From: Perkinsus marinus ATCC 50983
Lineage: Eukaryota; Perkinsozoa; Perkinsida; Perkinsidae
Direction: 5' to 3'
NCBI RefSeq assembly: GCF_000006405.1
Contig: NW_003217015.1
Coordinates: forward strand, 860,293-887,576
Length of the DNA stretch: 27,284 nucleotides
Positions 18,974-27,284 of the stretch are shown one piece after another. Positions within the stretch are counted from its first letter, which is position 1. The number at the start of each line of letters is the position of its first letter. The translations under genes and the position numbers were made by a program. The notes under the pieces are model-generated. The model ran no database searches and had not been told where the DNA came from. It saw only the letters and a list, made by a program, of their open reading frames with translations.

Positions 18974-21461
18974 AGGGGTACGGGGAAAGTAGAGATGGAG
19001 TCACATTCCGTCTAAATCATAGCCTAGGGTAAGTCACGAACACCACTGCCGAGCTCGAATAGAAGACTTCTATTAGTTTGGACTTCTATTAGAAGTCCAA
19101 ACGCAGTAACTCGAGCACTACGAACCCTGTAGCCGGGGCACGGGGAGGGTTCTGACACTTCTAGCTCGAATAGGAGTTTCTGGGTTTCTGATGATAGAGG
19201 GGTATGGGGAAAGTAGAGATGGAGTCACATTCCGTCTAACTCATAGCTTAGGGTAAGTCACGAACACTACTGTCGAGCTCGAATAGGAGTTTCTGGGTTT
19301 CTGATGATAGAGGGGTATGGGGAAAGTAGAGATGGAGTCACATTCCGTCTAACTCATAGCCTAGGGTAAGTCACGAACACCACTGCCGAGCTCGAATAGA
19401 AGTCCAAACGCAGTAACTCGAGCACTACGAACCCTGTAGCCGGGGCACAGGGAGGGTTCTGACACTTCTAGCCGAACTGGCAACACAGTGGTTTCTGATG
19501 ATAGAGGGGTATGGGGAAAGTAGAGATGGAGTCACATTCCGTCTAACTCATAGCTTAGGGTAAGTCACGAACACTACTGTCGAGCTCGAATAGGAGTTTC
19601 TGGGTTTCTGATGATAGAGGGGTATGGCGAAAGTAGAGATGGAGTCACATTCCGTCTAACTCATGGCCTAGGGTAAGTCACGAACACCCCTGCCGAGCTC
19701 GAATAGAAGTCCAAACGCAGTAACTCGAGCACTACGAACCCTGTAGCCGGGGCACAGGGAGATTTCTGACACCTCTAGCGGAACTGGCAACACAGTGGTT
19801 TCTGATGATAGAGGGGTATGGGGAAAGTAGAGATGGAGTCACATTCCGTCTAACTCATAGCCTAGGGTAAGTCACGAACACCACTGCCGAGCTCGAATAG
19901 AAGTCCAAACGCAGTAACTCGAGCACTACGAACCCTGTAGCCGGGGCACAGGGAGGGTTCTGACACTTCTAGCCGAACTGGCAACACAGTGGTTTCTGAT
20001 GATAGAGGGGTATGGGGAAAGTAGAGATGGAGTCACATTCCGTCTAACTCATAGCTTAGGGTAAGTCACGAACACTACTGTCGAGCTCGAATAGGAGTTT
20101 CTGGGTTTCTGATGATAGAGGGGTATGGCGAAAGTAGAGATGGAGTCACATTCCGTCTAACTCATGGCCTAGGGTAAGTCACGAACACCACTGCCGAGCT
20201 CGAATAGAAGACTTCTATTAGTTTGGACTTCTATTAGAAGTCCAAACGCAGTAACTCGAGCACTACGAACCCTGTAGCCGGGGCACGGGGAGGGTTCTGA
20301 CACTTCTAGCTCGAATAGGAGTTTCTGGGTTTCTGATGATAGAGGGGTATGGGGAAAGTAGAGATGGAGTCACATTCCGTCTAACTCATAGCTTAGGGTA
20401 AGTCACGAACACTACTGTCGAGCTCGAATAGGAGTTTCTGGGTTTCTGATGATAGAGGGGTATGGGGAAAGTAGAGATGGAGTCACATTCCGTCTAACTC
20501 ATAGCCTAGGGTAAGTCACGAACACCACTGCCGAGCTCGAATAGAAGTCCAAACGTAGTAACTCGAGCACTACGAACCCTGTAGCCGGGGCACAGGGAGG
20601 GTTCTGACACTTCTAGCCGAACTGGCAACACAGTGGTTTCTGATGATAGAGGGGTATGGGGAAAGTAGAGATGGAGTCACATTCCGTCTAACTCATAGCT
20701 TAGGGTAAGTCACGAACACTACTGTCGAGCTCGAATAGGAGTTTCTGGGTCTCTGATGATAGAGGGGTATGGCGAAAGTAGAGATGGAGTCACATTCCGT
20801 CTAACTCATGGCCTAGGGTAAGTCACGAACACCACTGCCGAGCTCGAATAGAAGTCCAAACGCAGTAACTCGAGCACTACGAACCCTGTAGCCGGGGCAC
20901 GGGGAGGGTTCTGACACTTCTAGCCGAACTGGCAACACAGTGGTTTCTGATGATAGAGGGGTATGGGGAAAGTAGAGATGGAGTCACATTCCGTCTAACT
21001 CATAGCTTAGGGTAAGTCACGAACACTACTGTCGAGCTCGAATAGGAGTTTCTGGGTTTCTGATGATAGAGGGGTATGGCGAAAGTAGAGATGGAGTCAC
21101 ATTCCGTCTAACTCATGGCCTAGGGTAAGTCACGAACACCCCTGCCGAGCTCGAATAGAAGTCCAAACGCAGTAACTCGAGCACTACGAACCCTGTAGCC
21201 GGGGCACAGGGAGAGTTCTGACACCTCTAGCCGAACTGGCAACACAGTGGTAACTCGAGCACTACGAACCCTGTAGCCGGGGCACGGGGAGGGTTCTGAC
21301 ACTTCTAGCTCGAATAGGAGTTTCTGGGTTTCTGATGATAGAGGGGTATGGGGAAAGTAGAGATGGAGTCACATTCCGTCTAACTCATAGCCTAGGGTAA
21401 GTCACGAACACCACTGCCGAGCTCGAATAGAAGTCCAAACGCAGTAACTCGAGCACTACGA
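18974..21461 (+). repeat. Composite tandem satellite, mixed 113/194/225-bp units
   Basis: Fifteen copies of the marker GGGGTATGGGGAAAGTAG (third and later bases vary slightly) start at about 18974, 19199, 19312, 19506, 19619, 19813, 20007, 20120, 20344, 20457, 20651, 20764, 20958, 21071 and 21343. The steps are 225, 113, 194, 113, 194, 194, 113, 224, 113, 194, 113, 194, 113 and 272. The 113-bp unit lacks the second half of the 194-bp unit. The 224/225-bp unit equals the 194-bp unit plus a 30-bp palindromic insert. The common pair 113+194 forms a higher-order repeat of 307 bp. Copies are nearly identical, so the array is young or kept uniform. No coding role is seen. Confidence 0.95.
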
Positions 21462-21501
21462 GTCCACAACTCGAAATTGCGGAATTGGCTAGAAACGCGA
21501 A

Positions 21502-21550
21502 ATTAGTGGCCCAAAAAATGGGATTGGCCGGGCGCGCTAAATTTGTGGCC
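21502..21550 (-). repeat. Inner part of the right inverted arm of MULE-B
   Basis: Its reverse complement carries GCCACAAATTTA, GGCCA and GGCCACTAAT at the same spacing as 14479-14527. The satellite ends 40 bp before it. Confidence 0.45.
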
Positions 21551-21566
21551 AGGATCGATAGACGCC

Positions 21567-21803
21567 TGAGCGGAGCGAAGCCTAGCGGAGCGTAGCATTG
21601 ATTGCATCAAAAGTTTGGCGATCGGCGGCGTTGCACAGTATCGTGCTGACCTAACCATCTAACCTTGTGGGTTGAGATGTTTCAAATGGGTCAAAGTGGG
21701 TTCCCCTCCCACCCTCCCAGGGGATAGTTTCGAGTCAACATGTAGTTCAAAAACATGTTCTGGCTTGACGCTGTGGTCTGCTGCTCCTTAATCCCATAGA
21801 CCT
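21567..21803 (+). mobile_element. Short, internally deleted copy of the DIRS-type element
   Basis: The first part (21567-21704) matches the start of the full element (from 9264) almost base for base. The last part (21721-21803) matches 14286-14369 near its 3' end. Everything between is missing, so this copy is broken and encodes nothing. It lies in the same orientation as the full copy, within the right arm of MULE-B. It may be a non-autonomous form moved by the full element's enzymes. The near identity suggests both are recent. Confidence 0.85.
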
Positions 21804-22102
21804 GTGGAGATCTGATTTAGTGACGGCATAATCCGCACCCATGCGAAAACTCCTTTCCGAGAATTTTGTGGCGCGCGGGAAGCTACCACGTTCGACAACA
21901 AATCAAGGGATTTGCACAAGTCGTGGAACTCGTTTTGTACAAGTTCCCGTGATTTTCCTCGAACAAACTTGTACTCAAGCCTCGATGGCACTAGAAAAAC
22001 GAATACGCTATTTAAAATGCATGCTAATCAACTTAATCTTAATCCCTTCATCTATCTTGCTCAGCTTGCCTGACGAAGTCCAACCAGATAGCTAAGTTCT
22101 GT

Positions 22103-22429
22103 CTATCGACCGCTTTGCCACCTCCAGTAGCAGAGACTGCCTCTAGCAATTGCATTTTGGTTCTTAGCTTGAGATTTACCCTTAGACCAACGCAGCTCAA
22201 CTTGTTCGGCGGTACGAACACATCCACTGTAATCCACGTCTAATGTAGAAGCTCTAAGATTGAACTCTTTTGTTATCTCTTCCCACGCACACTTCTTTTT
22301 CTTGCGGAAGTCGCCATGTGTATCCTTACTCATGATAACTTCCCTCAATTTAGCATCGCCATCCACGATAACAGATCCCAGTAACTGGACTTCCTCTGTG
22401 GTCCATATCGGTCGTTTGCTTGAACTCAT
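22103..22429 (-). pseudogene. Myb/SANT-like DNA-binding protein of Harbinger type, frameshifted
   Basis: The ORF starts at an ATG at 22429 (MSSSKRPIWTTEEVQLLG). It shows the pattern of the Myb_DNA-bind_5 family found in Harbinger transposons: tryptophans at the starts of helices (IWTTEEVQLL, CAWEEITKEFNLRA), then RTAEQVELRWSKGKSQAKN. After NAIA the reading leaves the family pattern. The next frame gives EAVSATGGGKAVDRQNLAIW, including the TGGG word expected at this place, and continues to a TGA near 22050. One extra base at about 22143 would explain this, so the gene looks recently broken. It lies about 70 bp inside the right arm of the outer transposon, facing MULE-A. Its likely role was to bind the subterminal repeats and help the transposase. 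Confidence 0.75.
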
Positions 22430-22509
22430 AATTCAAGCAGCGGAAGTACTTCAGAAATACGTGGAAGTTCAGAGTGCTTTGTGGGCGGAGCGAAGAGTTG
22501 CAAGTTACG

Positions 22510-22716
22510 AAAAATTAAGGTTTCCATTCCAGAATAGATTCTGAGAACTCATTCTGAGAGCGCGATTCGTTGAACGCGTTCCGGAATCGATTCCAGAATA
22601 CATTCCGGAATATTTGGGAATGGAATCCTCTGAACACGATCCAGGAATCGATTCTAAGAATCAATTCTAAGAATACTTTCTGGAATGGATTCCGGCGGAA
22701 TTCTCTGAACACCCCG
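22510..22716 (-). repeat. Right terminal arm of the outer transposon
   Basis: Read on the minus strand it begins CGGGGTGTTCAGAGAA and repeats the words GTGTTCAGAGGA (ending at 22627) and CGCGTTCAACGAA (ending near 22566). Many ATTCCAGAAT, GGAATCGATTCC and ATTCTAAGAAT palindromes lie between them. It mirrors the left arm at 4048-4260 in layout but is not a strict copy. Confidence 0.6.
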
Positions 22717-23082
22717 TTAGTTTGAGGATGACCTTTGCGTCGGGACATCCGAAGCAACAGAAGTCCCATAGGTGACTGTTCACGCGTGCGACAGCGACAC
22801 TCGTCCGGGAAATCTTCGAATCTTGCGCCGCCTTGTAGTTCTTCTACAACGCGCATCTCGCGTCATCTATAACGGTTTACTAAAGATACCGTAACTTGGC
22901 AGGCGCGGTGGTTCTTCCTCACCTGCTTGAGAGGAATGTCGCTTGGGTGATTCTGTAATTACCGAGTAGAGCAACTTTGGTGCTCCCCCTGTTCTCTCCT
23001 CGGCGGAGGTTCATCCTGTGTAGATCGTCGTTCATCGGCCTTCGAGTGGATTTGTAATGTATCCAGTTTTTACTTAAATAAG
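22717..23082. promoter_or_regulatory. Upstream region of ALAS, with a possible host exon on the minus strand
   Basis: This 366-bp gap must hold the promoter of the heme synthase gene. On the minus strand an ATG at 22856 opens 47 codons (MRVVEELQGGARFEDFPDE...) that read straight into the end of the outer transposon. That may be the first exon of a host gene cut by the insertion. An acceptor-like site (aaataag) directly precedes the ALAS ATG. Confidence 0.35.
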
Positions 23083-24600
23083 ATGAGCATCCCCTGCAAA
23101 GCTGCTAACGCTGCCACTCGCAGTGCTTGCCGTGCGGCTGCTGTCGAGGCTGCCAACACTCCTATCAATGTCAAGCTCTCTGAGGTCAAAACCATGTGTC
23201 CGTTCTTCGCCAAGGTCTCGAGTAGCCCGGACGCCTCGACTCTGGAGGCCATGGCACACGCCTGCCCAGTGATGAGTGCGGTCCAGAAGCCAGTTGTCAT
23301 CCAAGACGACACGAATAAGTTGGCCTTTGAGGAGGCTCTGGTGACTCGTAAGGACGAGATGTATGAGGCCAAGTTCAAGTTCAACATTGATAAGCTGCAG
23401 GAGGAGGGTCGTTATCGCTACTTCGCTAACTTGCAGAGGCATTGTGGGAACTTCCCCAACGCTACCTTCCATGGTTTGAATCACGATGTCAAGGAAGGCA
23501 GGCCGATCAAAATATTCTGTTCGAACGACTACCTCGGCATGGGTCAACATCCCAAGGTCATCGAGGCTTCTCACGAGGCTATCGAGATGAGTGGGACCGG
23601 CGCTGGTGGCACCAGAAACATTTCTGGTACCACCAAGTTTCATGTTGATCTTGAGATGACTCTCGCTGAGAACCATCAGAAGGAAGCTGCTCTGGTCATG
23701 TCGAGCGGGTTTGTTGCTAATGAGGCGGCTCTATCGGCTGTGGGGAAGATTATACCCGATTGTTTGATGATATCTGATGCTGGTAATCACGCTTCGATGA
23801 TTCAAGGTATCAGACACTCGAAGTGTGATAAGAAGATTTACCGTCACAACGATATCGCCCATCTGGAGTCCATCCTTGCTGCTACGCCTATCGACCGCCC
23901 TAAGATGATTGTCTTTGAATCGGTCTATTCCATGTCTGGAGGCATTGCTCCGATGGAACAGATATGCGACTTGGCCGACAAGTACAGTGCGATGACGTTC
24001 TGTGATGAGGTCCACGCCGTTGGCATGTACGGCGAACACGGTGCTGGTATAGCGGAGCGAGACGGTGTTTTGGATAGAATTGACATTATCTCGGGCACGC
24101 TTGGTAAGGCTTACGGTGTTTTCGGTGGCTACATCGCGGCTTCGGCGAGCTTTGTTGACTGTGTACGCTCGTACGCCGCCGGTTTCATTTTCACTACTGC
24201 GGTCCCGCCGGTGATCGCTGCTGGTGGTCTCGCTGCTGTGACTCATTTAAGACACTCTAAGATCGAGAGGGAACTGCAACAGCTTCGTGCCAAGCAACTG
24301 AAGATTAAACTGGCTGCGAGAAGCTTGCCTGTTATGAACAGCCCTAGTCACATAGTCCCTGTTCTGGTTAGAGACCCTGTTAAAGTGAAAGAGCTCACTG
24401 ATAAGCTACTGGCTGAGTATGGTATCTATCTGCAACCTATTAACTACCCTACCGTCGATCGTGGTACTGAACGTATCCGTATTACACCCGGTCCTCTCCA
24501 CAGTGAGGAAGACTTGGATATGTTTGTGGACGCTCTTGATCGTTGCTTTGACGAGCTCGGAATCTCTAGGAAGATGCAGACATTGGACGTCGTTCATTAG
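23083..24600 (+). CDS. ALAS: 5-aminolevulinate synthase (mitochondrial type), intronless
   Basis: ALAS condenses glycine with succinyl-CoA to 5-aminolevulinate, the first and rate-setting step of the C4 heme pathway, using pyridoxal phosphate, normally in the mitochondrial matrix. The ORF has 505 residues from an ATG. The N-terminus (residues 1-30) is rich in Ala, Arg, Lys and Cys with no acidic residues up to 21, as in a targeting peptide. Two Cys-Pro heme-regulatory-like motifs follow: MCPFFAKV (C39) and ACPVMSAV (C61). The catalytic core shows [48 protein letters not shown] (D308) and [14 protein letters not shown] with the PLP-binding Lys342. The end ([18 protein letters not shown]) is the normal family C-terminus, so the gene is complete. 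It has no introns, unlike the alpha-mannosidase. The Cys-Pro motifs suggest feedback by heme. Confidence 0.97.
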   Translation: MSIPCKAANAATRSACRAAAVEAANTPINVKLSEVKTMCPFFAKVSSSPDASTLEAMAHACPVMSAVQKPVVIQDDTNKLAFEEALVTRKDEMYEAKFKFNIDKLQEEGRYRYFANLQRHCGNFPNATFHGLNHDVKEGRPIKIFCSNDYLGMGQHPKVIEASHEAIEMSGTGAGGTRNISGTTKFHVDLEMTLAENHQKEAALVMSSGFVANEAALSAVGKIIPDCLMISDAGNHASMIQGIRHSKCDKKIYRHNDIAHLESILAATPIDRPKMIVFESVYSMSGGIAPMEQICDLADKYSAMTFCDEVHAVGMYGEHGAGIAERDGVLDRIDIISGTLGKAYGVFGGYIAASASFVDCVRSYAAGFIFTTAVPPVIAAGGLAAVTHLRHSKIERELQQLRAKQLKIKLAARSLPVMNSPSHIVPVLVRDPVKVKELTDKLLAEYGIYLQPINYPTVDRGTERIRITPGPLHSEEDLDMFVDALDRCFDELGISRKMQTLDVVH

Positions 24601-25370
24601 CTTTCTGGATGAGGAATAGGATTTATTTCATAGCTCAACGCTGACGATTATTTTCTATCATACAATTTCGTTGTGGTGGAGGCATCATAGGCTATATTTT
24701 GGTGGTTAACGACAGTGATTGCTTGCCTGCCTCACGTAGTTGTAGTCACTAATAGATCGACTTGCGTTGTCATACTGTCGGATGGACATGTATTTGGGCT
24801 AACTCTCATAATATACGGCTTGATAACCTTGATTGATTACTTTATCAGAGGGCATTCGGTGATCTTGCTGCATAGAGGTGCAAAAGGATGGTTTCTATCG
24901 AGCTTGGAGAATGCATATTTCTCTATCAATCTAGCAGTTCTTTACAGAATTAAATACAGCAATGTGACTAAGTTGTTTCCACTCTGGTTTCAATGGGTAT
25001 GAAACTTATTGGGAACTAACTTTCCATTCGAAGGATAAGTAAAAATCATCGAGAATCAAGTGTAGAACAAAAGTTAATCACTAGTAGTCTTTGTAATTAT
25101 ACAGACACAACATAGAATTGTTCCCTTCGGTGATACCTTATGGAGCGTTCAAGTCACGTGGTTAGAGATGTTAATTCCCCTTTCTGAACAATACTCCTGG
25201 ATCAACATGGTTTTTACCCATACCGCAACACCAAAAATTAGAACACAACAACGAGAGTTCTTAAATATGTTGATGCAACTAGTAATATAAAAAACAACTA
25301 TAGTTCTGTTTCAACAAATCTTTCGTCACCTCGCAGGCAACAACATTAGGTATAAGCTCATGATGCCACC
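24601..25370. other. AT-rich gap between convergent ALAS and cytochrome b5
   Basis: The two genes converge, so this holds both 3' ends. A GTG-initiated hydrophobic ORF (24715-25002) is open, but its wording is not convincing and no splice partner is seen. Runs of A and T at 25260-25300 and 25050-25110 could contain 3' processing signals. Confidence 0.35.
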
Positions 25371-25613
25371 TTACTTGGCGAGCCTCCCTAGATGAGCCTT
25401 GGGGGCATACTTTTTGATGACCTTACGCTCATGTAGCATGTCGAACTCTTCGGTCGCATCCTTGCCAGCGAACAACAGGATCGCCTTCTTTCCACCAGGA
25501 TGGTCGGGCAAGAACTCGGTCACGTCGTAAACTTCATCACCGATAATAACCCAACAATCACTCTCGCTGTTGTGAGTGGCCACTTCAGCCGCAGTATATG
25601 TCTTCTCAGGCAT
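25371..25613 (-). CDS. Small cytochrome b5-type heme-binding protein
   Basis: The product is an 80-residue single-domain cytochrome b5, a one-electron carrier that binds heme through two histidines. The ATG at 25613 (MPEKTYTAAEVATHN) is preferred over the in-frame TTG two codons upstream. The heme ligands are His38 in FLPDHPGGKKAIL and His61 in FDMLHERKVIKKYAPKAHLG. The strand order CWVIIGDEVYDVTEFL is typical. The gene has no membrane anchor and ends directly after the domain, so it would be a soluble protein. The LHERKVIKKYA wording resembles the heme domain of flavocytochrome b2 and related fusions, so an exon for another domain could be missing, but no join is seen. It lies 770 bp from ALAS and converges with it. 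Confidence 0.9.
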   Translation of the reverse strand: MPEKTYTAAEVATHNSESDCWVIIGDEVYDVTEFLPDHPGGKKAILLFAGKDATEEFDMLHERKVIKKYAPKAHLGRLAK

Positions 25614-25891
25614 CGACAACGGGGATCAACAAACCTGAATCTACTCGCATTGACAGACGCACCGTGACCCCACTCTAGGGCGTAAGGAAGGTCCTTAGAC
25701 ATCCGAAAGATTAGTAGACTCGGGCGGGATCTGGTACGTTACGCACACAAACTCAAGGCGCCGATGTTGGGTCGTTCAAGAGAGAACGTGCTACATGAAC
25801 GTATCTCACTCTCGGAAAATCGCGCACGCCATTGTGATCGATCGAAATCGTTTGCCTACTCATATCAACTTGTTATTGGTTTTATTGTAAG

Positions 25892-26635
25892 AGATCTGAG
25901 ATACTAGAGATCATCGAAACGGGGGAAATACGCAAGTTGAAGGAGCAAGTCAACAGCCCTATTAAGGAAGGGAAGAAGGAAGCCGTAAATGAGGTAATAA
26001 AAGGGCAAATTAGGTCTCTGTCGAGTGTTGCACATTATAGCGGCTATGATAGTGGGAGCGTCATTTCCAGACGTGGTGAACTGTATTCAATCGCAGAGTA
26101 AAAATTAGTTCACCTGTGGGAGAAAATATGCACATAGCCAACGATGGTGTCGGTGATTATATGCAAAAATTTTCGGGAAATTTTGGGAAATTTTTGTTGG
26201 CTTCTGAAAACGTCTACCCTGATTCTCGATAAATGGCACTAGTAGGATCACTGTGTTAATCTTCCAGTGTACGGGGGATACTCACTAGAGCCTTTACGAA
26301 AGCGTTGTGAAGATCGGGACCCTCACGTAAGGGCATTAATGAAATCGATATATGGTTAGATGTGGACGGCGTAGGTTAGGGAAATAGCGTCGATTTTCAT
26401 TGCAGAATTCTTTGAGATTTCACCGGACTTTGGGTCCTTAGCGTCAGTTCTCTCTGTAGTACAGAGTCTGTACGTCAGCCATCTGGGCGTTAAAGTAGAC
26501 GGCTTGAGTTTTGGTGATGGTGGGGTTATACTATGCGAATTCAAAGCGTTCAAGAATGAGAAATATTTTTATTCCCGTTGCTCTCTGGTGCGTGTCTTAC
26601 GAATAGCTTATGCTCTTCTTTGGGAGCGGACACAA
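25892..26635 (+). CDS. Unrecognised plus-strand gene, fragments of a multi-exon model
   Basis: I do not recognise the family. Three coding-like pieces lie on the plus strand. The first, 25892-26098, is open for 69 codons after an acceptor-like TTATTGTAAG and reads RSEILEIIETGEIRKLKEQV. The second, 26332-26374, reads GINEIDIWLDVDGV. The third, 26406-26635, is open for 76 codons and begins FFEISPDFGSLASVLSVVQS, ending at a donor-like CACAA-GTAGG. The last two join in frame by a 31-nt GT-AG intron that is unusually short. A further coding-like piece (about 26700-26825, RLMKLVENVVEYKPSDAV) may be a later exon. No start codon or end is fixed. Confidence 0.4.
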
Positions 26636-27284
26636 GTAGGCTAGAATAGGAGATACTTATTCTTACTCGTGTTTTCGAGCTGATGAGTGATATATCAAAG
26701 CTGCCGGGCGGGCGAGGTTGATGAAACTCGTGGAGAACGTGGTTGAGTACAAGCCCAGTGATGCTGTTGCAAGTGGTTCTGATGCAGAGCGTGCCAACGG
26801 AGACGATTGGTTTGGTCACGCGCCATGAAATTACGGCTCATTGCGTCAGGGGATCATATGCACTACCTTATCGAGCGGTTGCTGCAGCTGAAGCCGCAGA
26901 GATAGCGGTAGTTCCTAGAATGTTGAGAATTGCGATATTGTGGCAGTTGTAGTAGTTCCTCATTGTGTGATATTGTTGGGATAGGAAAGGGATGGTAGCG
27001 ACAGCCGCCGATAAGGCAAGTAATGGAGTAGGAAAGCGTAGGTCTATTCAGTGGAGGGTTAAGGTGAGTCAGTAGTAGTAATGAGGGCGAATCTACAAGG
27101 ATGCGAGGGACGTCCTATCTTCCAATGGTTGCCTCCGGTCCGCCTTGAAATATGACCAAGGAGAATAACGTATGTGTGTGACGAAACAAGAGTGAAGTCG
27201 TATGGTATTGTTGGGTTCATGATGAACCGATATTGTGTATTCGTTAGGACCCGGAAGATGGCTATGCTAGGTTCCTTGTTGTAT
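26636..27284 (+). other. Unresolved right end of the window
   Basis: Part of this probably belongs to the preceding gene (26700-26825). Two frames look possible across 26743-26950 and I could not choose between them. From about 26950 on I see no supported feature. Confidence 0.3.

Larger units (their letters stand above)
14453..21877. mobile_element. Second Mutator-like element (MULE-B) with satellite cargo
   Basis: Inverted sequences bracket this stretch. The 17 bp at 14453-14469 (CGCGCGCCACAAAATTC) is the exact reverse complement of 21861-21877. Just inside, 14479-14527 and 21502-21550 match as inverted arms with three GGCCA words about 20 bp apart. Between them lie the MULE-B transposase, two possible accessory genes and a 2.5-kb satellite. 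A short DIRS-derived piece separates the inner and outer parts of the right arm. No 8-10 bp target duplication is visible, so the exact ends are uncertain. Confidence 0.45.
4048..22716. mobile_element. Outer DNA transposon with TTA target duplication, carrying nested elements
   Basis: The left end CGGGGTGTTCAGAGAA (4048-4063) recurs as its exact reverse complement at 22701-22716. The three bases just outside each end are TTA (4045-4047 and 22717-22719), as expected from a 3-bp target duplication. A 3-bp TTA or TAA duplication is typical of the PIF/Harbinger superfamily. The Myb/SANT-like gene just inside the right end points the same way. No Harbinger-type DDE nuclease is visible. The only transposase that would belong to this layer is MULE-A, and Mutator-like elements normally make 8-10 bp duplications. 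Removing the nested DIRS element and MULE-B leaves about 6 kb, a normal size for such an element. The alternative is two unrelated ends that happen to face each other. Confidence 0.55.

Noticed and set aside
18974-21461. Regular repeats that might be a CRISPR array
   Set aside because: The whole unit of 113-225 bp is repeated with no unique spacers, and the setting is eukaryotic. It is a satellite.
22515-22856. Minus-strand ORF of 113 codons as one protein
   Set aside because: The second half is the repeat-rich transposon arm. Only the first 47 codons, outside the transposon, could be host coding.
23074-23676. Minus-strand ORF of 200 codons
   Set aside because: It is a shadow of ALAS on the other strand, with no family wording of its own.
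24715-25002. Hydrophobic 95-codon ORF downstream of ALAS
   Set aside because: It starts at a GTG, is AT-rich and has no family pattern. It is probably a chance ORF in 3' sequence.
26550-26819. Minus-strand ORF of 89 codons
   Set aside because: It runs opposite the better-worded plus-strand pieces at 26406-26635 and about 26700-26825.

Overview
This is a nuclear segment from a eukaryote with many very short introns. The cellular genes are an alpha-mannosidase, a mitochondrial-type 5-aminolevulinate synthase and a cytochrome b5. Most introns I can place are only about 36-75 nt. No ribosome-binding sites or operons are seen, and the repeat content is high. A protist of the alveolate kind (for example a perkinsid) would fit the C4-type heme synthase, the DIRS-type retroelement and the Mutator-like transposons. 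The sequence alone does not prove the species.

Left flank (1-4047): two minus-strand genes in tandem. Positions 1-2184 encode the N-terminal 489 codons of a GH38 alpha-mannosidase in 13 exons; the rest lies beyond the window edge. Positions 2873 to about 3732 encode an unrecognised intron-rich gene. Both appear to carry in-frame stop codons in otherwise coding-like exons, so this flank may be decaying.

Centre (4048-22716): a nest of mobile elements. The outermost pair of ends is a perfect 16-bp inverted repeat, flanked on both sides by TTA. Both arms are packed with short subterminal motifs. Inside, from left to right, are a basic low-complexity ORF (5068-5949), a four-exon Mutator-like transposase (MULE-A, 6357-8923), a whole-looking DIRS-type tyrosine-recombinase retroelement (about 9233-14440), and a second unrelated Mutator-like element. 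The second element (MULE-B, about 14453-21877) has a spliced transposase, two possible accessory genes and a 2.5-kb composite satellite. A short deleted copy of the DIRS element sits in its right arm. Next to the right outer end is a minus-strand Myb/SANT-like gene of the type carried by Harbinger transposons. Subtracting the nested insertions leaves an outer element of about 6 kb.

Right flank (22717-27284): intronless ALAS (plus), a small cytochrome b5 (minus), then an unrecognised plus-strand gene in pieces from about 25892 to beyond 26635.

Functionally, the centre is a stack of selfish elements. Two host genes of heme biology lie close together on the right: ALAS makes the first heme precursor and cytochrome b5 is a heme protein. 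A glycan-degrading enzyme lies on the left.
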